In this document: positions 14,041 through 19,238 of the stretch, in pieces
Numbering within the stretch: position 1 is the first letter of the stretch
Layout of the letters: every line of letters starts with the position of its first letter
NCBI GenBank assembly: GCA_021779635.1
Contig: JAJYAH010000037.1
Span: 1 to 19,238, forward strand
DNA: 19,238 bases
Source of the DNA: Pseudomonadota bacterium
GTDB taxonomy: Bacteria > Pseudomonadota > Alphaproteobacteria > Rhizobiales > Xanthobacteraceae
Reading direction: 5' to 3'
Translations under genes and position numbers: made by a program
Notes under the pieces: generated by a model
Databases searched by the model: none
The model's input: only the letters and a program-made list of their open reading frames with translations
Told to the model about the DNA's origin: nothing

Positions 14041-15282
14041 TTATCGCTTGAACCGCGCTACCAACTCGACATGCGGAGTATGGCGGAACTGGTCGACCGG
14101 CGTGACGCCCTCGATTGCATAGCCGCCATCGATCAGAATCCGGGCGTCGCGCGCGAAGGTCGCGACGTTGCAGGACACCGCGACCACCACCGGAATTTTG
14201 CTGAGCGCAAGCTGCTGGGCTTGCGCCTGGGCGCCCTGCCGCGGCGGGTCGAACACGATCGCATCGTAGTCGCGCAGTTCCTGCGGCATCAGCGGGCGCC
14301 GGAACAGGTCGCGCGTCTCGGCCCAGACCGGCTTCAGCCCGGGCGTCGAGGTCGCGGCCTTTTGCAAGGACGTGACCGCGCCCGCATCGCTGTCGAAGGC
14401 CGAAATTCGCGATTTTGCCGCCAGCCGCAGCGCGAACGGTCCGACCCCGCAGAACAGGTCGGCGATGTGTTTGGCACGCCGGCAATGCTCGCCCACCAGC
14501 GTCGCCAGTGCTTCCTCGCCGGCGGCCGTGGCCTGCAGGAACGAACCCGGCGGCGGGGTAACCTGCGCGGTCCCGATCGCGATCGTCGGCGGCGTGCGCA
14601 TCAGCACCAGTTCGCCGTGGCGCGTCAGCCGCGCCAGACGATGCCGTTCGGCGACCTCGGACAAGGCTGCGATGATGTTTGACGGCAGCGGTCCCGAGCC
14701 GCGCACATCGACGTCGAGGCCGTCGTTCACGGCGGTGAACTGGATATCGAGCGGCTTTCCGGTGGGCTTCAGCGGCTCGGCGATCGCCCATGCCGCGTCA
14801 AGTGCGCCGCTCAAGCCGGGATCGAGGATCGGGCAGCGATCGACAGGGACAATGTCGTGCGAGTTCGCCGCTGAAAATCCCACCTTGAGCACGTCATGGG
14901 TGCCCATCCGGGCGTGAAGCGTGATCCGCCGCCGGCCGAGCCCATGGGCGTCGATCAGCGGCTGCACGTCGCAAAAAATCCTCGCCTGCGCCAGCGTCTC
15001 GACGACCAGCCCGCGTTTCCAGGCCTGATAATGCCCGCTTTCCCAATGCTGGATCGCGCAACCGCCGCAGGTTCCGAAATGCTGGCAGAACGGCGTGATG
15101 CGTTCCGGGCTGGCGCGCTCGACCTGAAGCAGACGCCTTCGGTCGGGATGGTGACCCGGCACCGGTGTCACCTCGACGGTCTCCCCGCCAAGCGTGTACG
15201 GCACATAGATCGATTGTCCATCGGCGAAGGCGACGCCGTCGCCGCGATGGCCGACATGATCGATGACGAGGCGTTCAACCAC
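14041..15282 (-). CDS. Class I SAM-dependent RNA (m5U) methyltransferase, RlmD/RumA family
   Basis: The 413-aa protein carries an N-terminal TRAM-like domain (1-55), an iron-sulfur cysteine set C66, C72, C75 ([10 protein letters not shown]) with C150 (DRCPIL), and a C-terminal methyltransferase domain with [10 protein letters not shown] (SAM site), DPPRQGA, the catalytic nucleophile C371 (SCN) and the closing HTPHVE. This is the layout of the 23S rRNA uridine-5 methyltransferases, of the simplified sort found in alphaproteobacteria. GTG 15282 is chosen: it overlaps the tlyA stop by 8 bp and starts right at the TRAM domain. The frame extends to 15417 but that is tlyA sequence. It is last in the dxs-led gene row. 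The exact target base is not determinable. Confidence 0.88.
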   Translation of the reverse strand: MVERLVIDHVGHRGDGVAFADGQSIYVPYTLGGETVEVTPVPGHHPDRRRLLQVERASPERITPFCQHFGTCGGCAIQHWESGHYQAWKRGLVVETLAQARIFCDVQPLIDAHGLGRRRITLHARMGTHDVLKVGFSAANSHDIVPVDRCPILDPGLSGALDAAWAIAEPLKPTGKPLDIQFTAVNDGLDVDVRGSGPLPSNIIAALSEVAERHRLARLTRHGELVLMRTPPTIAIGTAQVTPPPGSFLQATAAGEEALATLVGEHCRRAKHIADLFCGVGPFALRLAAKSRISAFDSDAGAVTSLQKAATSTPGLKPVWAETRDLFRRPLMPQELRDYDAIVFDPPRQGAQAQAQQLALSKIPVVVAVSCNVATFARDARILIDGGYAIEGVTPVDQFRHTPHVELVARFKR

Positions 15283-16036
15283 GGCGCGCGCCGATGAAGA
15301 ATTCGATATTGCCGTCGCCGCCCTTGATCGTCGACGGAAACACCTCGATCCCGGTGCATCCGAGCGAAGCCACGAAGGCCGCGATATCGTCGCAAATTTC
15401 CTGGTGCACCATCGCATTGCGGATGATGCCGCGCTTGGAATGTTTTCGCGGCGCCTCGAATTGCGGCTTGATCAGCGCCAGCAAATGCATTGGCGCCGCC
15501 GCCAGCGATAGCGCGACCGGCAACACGGCCTTCAGTGAAATGAAACTGACGTCGACGACGACGATGTCGGGCCGCATCGGCAGACGCTTGCCTTCGAAGC
15601 TGCGGATATCGGTCTCCTCCATTGAGACCACCTTGGGATGGCCGTGCAGCGATGGATGCAACTGGTCGCGCCCGACGTCGATGGCAAACACCAGGCTGGC
15701 GCTGTTGGCGAGCAAGACCTCGGTGAAGCCGCCGGTCGATGCGCCGACGTCGAGACAGACGTGATCCTCGATGTCGAGCGGATAGCGCTCCAGCGCGCCC
15801 GCCAGCTTGACGCCGCCGCGCGAGACATAGGGATGCGCGGGCTGCGCCTGCAGTTCGGCATCGACGGGAATGGATTCGGAGGCTTTCAGCACGGGTTGGT
15901 CGTTGGCCATGACCAGGCCGGCTTCGATCGCGGCCTGGGCGCGGGCCCGGCTTTCGAACAGTCCGCGCTCGACCAGCAACAGGTCCGCGCGCTTGCGGGG
16001 AGAGGGCACGTTCACGTCGCGCTTGGCCAAGTTCAA
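15275..16036 (-). CDS. tlyA: TlyA-type rRNA 2'-O-methyltransferase
   Basis: The 253-aa protein has an N-terminal S4 RNA-binding domain ([20 protein letters not shown] through about residue 75) and an FtsJ-like methyltransferase domain with the SAM motif [12 protein letters not shown] and the conserved K-D-K-E-type residues, including [11 protein letters not shown]. TlyA proteins methylate cytidine ribose in 16S and/or 23S rRNA; some were first called hemolysins. The start is uncertain: TTG 16036 overlaps the preceding stop by 2 bp, and GTG 16015 also leaves the S4 domain whole. It overlaps genes at both ends, so it is translated within a compact operon. A TlyA next to another rRNA methyltransferase suggests a joint role in ribosome maturation (inference). 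Confidence 0.9.
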   Translation of the reverse strand: MNLAKRDVNVPSPRKRADLLLVERGLFESRARAQAAIEAGLVMANDQPVLKASESIPVDAELQAQPAHPYVSRGGVKLAGALERYPLDIEDHVCLDVGASTGGFTEVLLANSASLVFAIDVGRDQLHPSLHGHPKVVSMEETDIRSFEGKRLPMRPDIVVVDVSFISLKAVLPVALSLAAAPMHLLALIKPQFEAPRKHSKRGIIRNAMVHQEICDDIAAFVASLGCTGIEVFPSTIKGGDGNIEFFIGARRG

Positions 16037-16605
16037 TCCGATGCGCGCGCAGGCGCGGCGCGGAATAGCCCGGCGGCGATCCGCACGCAGGTCTCGAAGG
16101 CGGTCAGGTCATGCCAGATGTCCGCGGGCGCCTGCGATGGCGTCACCAGCGCGCAGCCATGCTGATCGAGCGCATGGACCATCATCAGATTGTCGGTCAA
16201 TCCGAAATCCTCGACGGTCAGCCCCAGCGCATCGACCAGCCGTCCGTCGCGTGAAGTCACCTCGGTGAATTCACGCACCCGGTCGGCATAGTGCGAGGGA
16301 TCGTTGGAGTAGCCGAGACAGAGCTTGCCGCGCCCGGCCATATAGCCGAGCTCGTAGACGGTGCCGGCATCGGCGCCCGGTCCGCGAAACGGCGTGAGAT
16401 TGGCGATAATGGCATCGGCCGCGATCATCATCGTTTGGTTACCGCGAAATATCCGCAAGGAGGCGTGTTGGCCTGTGAGGTCGATGACATTGTCCAGCGG
16501 ATAGAGCCCGGTCAGTCCGTGACGCGCGCACAGTTCCACCTTGCGCTGCCCGATATCGACGGCGTCATGCAGGAACACGTCGGGACCGGCCAGGTAGACT
16601 TTCAT
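16033..16605 (-). CDS. Nucleoside 2-deoxyribosyltransferase
   Basis: The 190-aa protein starts with the family's KVYLAGPDVF strand-loop and has ADAIIANLTPFRG (about 63-75) and GTVYELGYMAG, whose E85 corresponds to the nucleophilic glutamate. Members cleave deoxyribonucleosides or exchange their bases, and related ones act on other N-glycosides such as hydroxymethyl-dUMP or blasticidin-like compounds, so the substrate is uncertain. ATG 16605 is a clean start. It sits 27 bp after dxs and overlaps tlyA, so it is co-transcribed with an isoprenoid and two RNA modification genes, none of which has an evident link to nucleoside salvage. Confidence 0.88.
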   Translation of the reverse strand: MKVYLAGPDVFLHDAVDIGQRKVELCARHGLTGLYPLDNVIDLTGQHASLRIFRGNQTMMIAADAIIANLTPFRGPGADAGTVYELGYMAGRGKLCLGYSNDPSHYADRVREFTEVTSRDGRLVDALGLTVEDFGLTDNLMMVHALDQHGCALVTPSQAPADIWHDLTAFETCVRIAAGLFRAAPARASD

Positions 16606-16632
16606 CGCACGTAAATGTGGCCGTCAGATGCC

Positions 16633-18558
16633 TCAGGCCAGCTTCACCGTCTCGGCCTTGAAATCCTTGCCGAGTGCTTCGAACACCTTGGCGACGATGC
16701 CCTTGGCGTCGAGGCCGGCGCGGGCATACATCGCGTTCGGCGAGTCGTGATCGAGGAACACGTCCGGCAGCACCATCGCGCGCATCCGCAAGCCGCCGTC
16801 GAGCATGCCGTGCTCCGCCAGCGTCTGCATGACATGGGAACCGAAGCCGCCGATCGAGCCTTCCTCGATGGTGAGCAGCACTTCGTGCTCGCGCGCGAGT
16901 TTCAGCACCATGTCGACGTCGAGCGGCTTCATGAAGCGCGCGTCGGCAATCGTGGTGGACAGCCCGTGCGCCGCCAGTTCGTCGGCAGCCTTCTCGCATT
17001 CGGCCAAACGGGTGCCGAACGACAGCAGGGCGATCTTGGTGCCTTCGCGGATGATGCGGCCTTTTCCGATCTCAAGCGCCACGCCGGCTTCGGGCATCTC
17101 AACGCCGCGGCCTTCGCCGCGCGGATAGCGGACCGCGCTGGGGCGATCGTTGATCGCGACCTGGGTCGCCACCATGTGCACCAGCTCGGCCTCGTCGGAA
17201 GCCGCCATGATGACGAAATTGGGCAGGCAGCCCAGATAGGCATTGTCGAACGAGCCGGCGTGGGTGGCTCCGTCGGCGCCGACCAGACCGGCGCGATCGA
17301 TCGCGAAACGCACCGGCAGGCTCTGGATCGCCACGTCGTGGACCACCTGGTCATAGCCGCGCTGCAGGAAGGTCGAATAGATCGCGCAGAAAGGCTTGTA
17401 GCCTTCGGTGGCAAGGCCGGCCGCAAATGTCACCGCGTGCTGCTCGGCGATGCCGACGTCAAAGGTGCGCGCCGGAAACGCCTTGTTGAAGATGTCGATG
17501 CCGGTGCCCGAGGGCATCGCCGCGGTGATGCCGACGATCTTGTCGTCTTTCTCGGCTTCCTTGACGAGGCTCTGGCCGAACACGTTCTGATAGGCCGGCG
17601 CGTTCGGTTTTGCCTTCGCCTGGGTGCCGGTTGCAACGTCGAACTTGACCACCGCGTGATACTTGTCGGCGGAGGCTTCTGCCGGCGGATAGCCCTTGCC
17701 CTTCTGCGTGACGACATGGACCAGGATCGGGCCGTCCTTCATGTCGCGGACGTTCTTCAGGACGGGCAATAGATGGTCGAGGTTATGGCCGTCGATCGGG
17801 CCGACATAATAGAAGCCGAGTTCCTCGAACAGCGTGCCGCCGCCGACCATGAAGCCGCGGGAATATTCTTCGACACGGTTGGCGCGATCGGCCAGCACCT
17901 TCGGCAGACGCTTGTTGATCTGTTTCGCTGCCTCGCGCAGCGAGCGATAGGTCTTGCCCGAATAGAGCCGCGACAGATAGGCCGACATCGCCCCGACCGG
18001 CGGCGCAATCGACATGTCGTTGTCGTTGAGAATGACGATCAGCCGGGAGTTCATCGCGCCGGCGTTGTTCATGGCCTCGTAGGCCATGCCCGCCGACATC
18101 GCGCCGTCACCGATCACGGCGATGACGTTGTTCGTGCCGCCGGAGAGATCGCGTGCCACCGCCATGCCGAGCGCTGCGGAGATCGAGGTCGAGGAGTGGG
18201 CGGCGCCGAACGGATCGTAGTCGCTTTCGGTGCGCTTGGTGAAACCGGACAGTCCGCCGCCGGTGCGCAGCGTGCGGATACGGTCGCGGCGGCCGGTCAG
18301 GATCTTGTGCGGATAGGCCTGATGGCCGACGTCCCAGATCAGACGGTCGCGCGGGGTGTCGAACACGTAGTGCAGGGCCGTCGTCAATTCGACGACGCCG
18401 AGGCCCGCGCCGAAATGTCCGCCGGTGACCGAGACGGCGTCGATGGTTTCCTGACGCAGCTCATCGGCGACTTGCTGGATTTGCTCCACCTTGAGCCGGC
18501 GCAGATCGTCCGGGGTATGGATCGTGTCGAGAAGCGGCGTTTTACTAAATATGGTCAC
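16633..18558 (-). CDS. dxs: 1-deoxy-D-xylulose-5-phosphate synthase
   Basis: The 641-aa protein is DXS, the thiamine diphosphate enzyme that joins pyruvate and glyceraldehyde 3-phosphate, the first and flux-setting step of the MEP isoprenoid pathway. Signatures are GGHFGAGLG with H48, the ThDP/Mg motif GDGAMSAG starting at 150 with NDND near 178-181, and [15 protein letters not shown] with the conserved glutamate of the second domain. The length is normal. The start is GTG 18558, with a GGA 8 nt upstream; no nearby ATG fits. The upstream 0.6 kb lacks a clear gene and holds a CRP-like palindrome, so dxs may have its own regulated promoter apart from xseB. Confidence 0.96.
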   Translation of the reverse strand: MTIFSKTPLLDTIHTPDDLRRLKVEQIQQVADELRQETIDAVSVTGGHFGAGLGVVELTTALHYVFDTPRDRLIWDVGHQAYPHKILTGRRDRIRTLRTGGGLSGFTKRTESDYDPFGAAHSSTSISAALGMAVARDLSGGTNNVIAVIGDGAMSAGMAYEAMNNAGAMNSRLIVILNDNDMSIAPPVGAMSAYLSRLYSGKTYRSLREAAKQINKRLPKVLADRANRVEEYSRGFMVGGGTLFEELGFYYVGPIDGHNLDHLLPVLKNVRDMKDGPILVHVVTQKGKGYPPAEASADKYHAVVKFDVATGTQAKAKPNAPAYQNVFGQSLVKEAEKDDKIVGITAAMPSGTGIDIFNKAFPARTFDVGIAEQHAVTFAAGLATEGYKPFCAIYSTFLQRGYDQVVHDVAIQSLPVRFAIDRAGLVGADGATHAGSFDNAYLGCLPNFVIMAASDEAELVHMVATQVAINDRPSAVRYPRGEGRGVEMPEAGVALEIGKGRIIREGTKIALLSFGTRLAECEKAADELAAHGLSTTIADARFMKPLDVDMVLKLAREHEVLLTIEEGSIGGFGSHVMQTLAEHGMLDGGLRMRAMVLPDVFLDHDSPNAMYARAGLDAKGIVAKVFEALGKDFKAETVKLA

Positions 18559-18705
18559 AGCGATGTTCCAATTTTGCAGGTCGGGACGAGCGGTCCGACG
18601 TGAGGCGGGTGCGCGATTTCAGCGCAGCGAAAACCCGGACGCCGGCTGACACCTGGGCCAGCCGAAGCCCGACTTGAAAGCCTAGATACGCTCCAGATCG
18701 TTCAA

Positions 18706-18721
18706 TGTGATATACATCACT
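18706..18721. promoter_or_regulatory. CRP-like palindromic site upstream of dxs
   Basis: TGTGATATACATCACT matches the CRP-type pattern TGTGA-N6-TCACA with one mismatch at the last base; the arms GTGAT and ATCAC are exact complements. It is about 150 bp upstream of the dxs start. The TATA-rich centre could also suit other palindrome-binding regulators such as GntR-family proteins. Confidence 0.4.
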
Positions 18722-18889
18722 TTTGGCGGCTTCGCCCTTCTCGATCATTTTTGTGAGCTATTTGAAGTACTTGCCGATACCGGAAGCCGGCGGCAGCTCG
18801 CCTTCGACAGCCCATAACCCTGTAAGCTTTACACTAAAGCTGCGCTCAAAGCCAACCCGCCGAGGCCTCGCCGCGCGAGGCATGAGCGT

Positions 18890-18939
18890 GGATGGAACCT
18901 TGGAATTTCAACCCCGGTGGCGTCCCGAAGGTTCCATCC
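18890..18939. repeat. Perfect 12-bp inverted repeat upstream of dxs
   Basis: GGATGGAACCTT (18890-18901) and AAGGTTCCATCC (18928-18939) are exact reverse complements around a 26-nt loop. It is not followed by a T tract on either strand, so it is not an obvious terminator. It may be an RNA structure in a dxs leader or small RNA, or an interspersed repeat. Confidence 0.65.
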
Positions 18940-19110
18940 CCTAAATCGGCGGCACGCAGCCGCATCGCCGCCGCTATTTCGGTGGCTTTCCGGGACGATT
19001 CGGGCGCGAAGGGGGTCGCCCGCTGCGATTGCGGGCGCTGACTCGGGGCGGATCCCGCGTCCATTTCCGTGAAAAGCCAATTCAGACCCTGACGGATCGT
19101 GGCTGTCAGA

Positions 19111-19140
19111 TTGCTAAATGTTGCTAACTGTTGCCGGGAA
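19111..19140. repeat. Three 10-bp phased direct repeats
   Basis: TTGCTAAATG, TTGCTAACTG and TTGCCGGGAA follow each other with an exact 10-bp period. The first two differ at one base; the third keeps only TTGC and a little more. The repeats lie just past the xseB terminator. Confidence 0.4.
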
Positions 19141-19152
19141 GCGACGGATAAA

Positions 19153-19169
19153 GGCGGCCTGAAGCCGCC
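19153..19169 (-). terminator. Intrinsic terminator of xseB
   Basis: On the minus strand, 7 nt past the xseB stop, GGCGGC and GCCGCC pair around TTCAG and are followed by TTTAT. This is the classic stem plus T-tract form and implies that dxs is largely transcribed from its own promoter. Confidence 0.72.
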
Positions 19170-19176
19170 GCGAGGG

Positions 19177-19238
19177 TCACTGAACGTCGAGCGGTTCCGC
19201 GCCGGCGACCTGGCCGTTGGCGTCGGTGGTGATCTTGT
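19177..19238 (-). CDS. xseB: Exodeoxyribonuclease VII small subunit, C-terminal end only
   Basis: The minus strand enters from the right edge in an open frame reading KITTDANGQVAGAEPLDVQ and stops at TGA 19177-19179. This tail resembles the C-terminus of XseB proteins of Bradyrhizobium-type genomes (from memory), and xseB next to dxs is a widespread gene order, which supports the call. XseB is the small subunit of exonuclease VII, which degrades single-stranded DNA. Only about 20 residues are visible, so no functional domain can be checked. A terminator follows directly. Confidence 0.7.
   Translation of the reverse strand, partial: KITTDANGQVAGAEPLDVQ

Larger units (their letters stand above)
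18559..19176. other. Long intergenic region between xseB and dxs
   Basis: This 618-bp gap separates two same-strand genes that are often adjacent in related genomes. It holds a terminator for xseB, 10-bp phased repeats at 19111-19140, a perfect 12-bp inverted repeat at 18890-18939, and a CRP-like site at 18706-18721. Two short minus-strand frames exist: 41 aa at 18758-18883 (starts MPRAARPRRVG, ends GIGKYFK) and 67 aa at 18545-18748, which overlaps the dxs start by 14 bp. Neither has a Shine-Dalgarno or recognisable motif, so I do not call them genes. Confidence 0.55.

Noticed and set aside
16615..17772. 385-aa open frame on the plus strand
   Set aside because: Antisense to dxs; composition rich in His, Arg, Asp and Val from a GC-rich shadow frame, no domain.
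17773..18603. 276-aa open frame on the plus strand
   Set aside because: Antisense to the N-terminal half of dxs, with no ribosome binding site and shadow-like composition.
18757..18835. tRNA- or tmRNA-like sequence with a small 41-aa frame on the minus strand
   Set aside because: I could not fold a cloverleaf or find a T-loop consensus; the 41-aa frame lacks a ribosome binding site and known motif.
1..19238. CRISPR arrays, insertion sequences, integrase or attachment sites
   Set aside because: No regularly spaced repeats with unique spacers, no transposase or integrase frame, and no tRNA gene to serve as an attachment site were seen.

Overview
The window looks like chromosomal DNA of an alphaproteobacterium of the Bradyrhizobium / Rhodopseudomonas group (Rhizobiales). 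This rests on high GC and GC-ending codons, on the protein flavour of FabI, PdxH, the ClpS2-type ClpS and the xseB C-terminus, and on palindromic intergenic repeats of the kind seen in that group. No rRNA, tRNA, CRISPR array, transposase or integrase was found. The species assignment is inference; no database search was possible.

Layout. Left edge to 5.5 kb: a truncated L,D-transpeptidase lipoprotein gene (-), corA (+), a 69-aa CxxC protein (+), an SDR oxidoreductase and pdxH (-), a lipoprotein-like surface antigen divergent from pdxH (+), and a CbpA-like J-domain protein (+). Two palindromic repeat modules sit at 2150-2253 and 3084-3193. From 5.6 to 8.5 kb: a probable frame-broken small gene (-), then fabI, a histidine phosphatase and aroC on the + strand. 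From 8.55 to 11.2 kb is an accessory-looking patch: an MntA-type nucleotidyltransferase antitoxin gene, a HepT (DUF86) toxin gene broken by one extra C, a secreted protein with three cysteine pairs, an exported single-PDZ protein broken by one extra T, and a 111-aa exported cysteine-containing protein. From 11.3 to 14 kb: a class III adenylate cyclase (+), clpS of the ClpS2 type (-) and a DUF1194 VWA protein (+). From 14 kb to the right edge, all on the minus strand: xseB (partial, with its own terminator), a 0.6-kb regulatory-looking gap, dxs, a nucleoside 2-deoxyribosyltransferase, a TlyA-type rRNA methyltransferase and an RlmD/RumA-type RNA methyltransferase.

How the genes fit together. 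Most are housekeeping: lipid synthesis (fabI), aromatic amino acids (aroC), isoprenoids (dxs), vitamin B6 (pdxH), RNA modification (tlyA and the m5U methyltransferase), and proteostasis (the J protein and clpS). The last four full genes on the minus strand are tightly packed or overlapping and probably form one operon led by dxs. The most informative features are the apparently decayed MntA-HepT module, the other broken small genes near it, and the unusual gap upstream of dxs, which holds a CRP-like palindrome, a perfect 12-bp inverted repeat and helically phased direct repeats. I did not find a clearly new multi-gene system; the best candidates for undescribed biology are the exported cysteine-paired proteins at 9.4-11.2 kb and the dxs upstream region.
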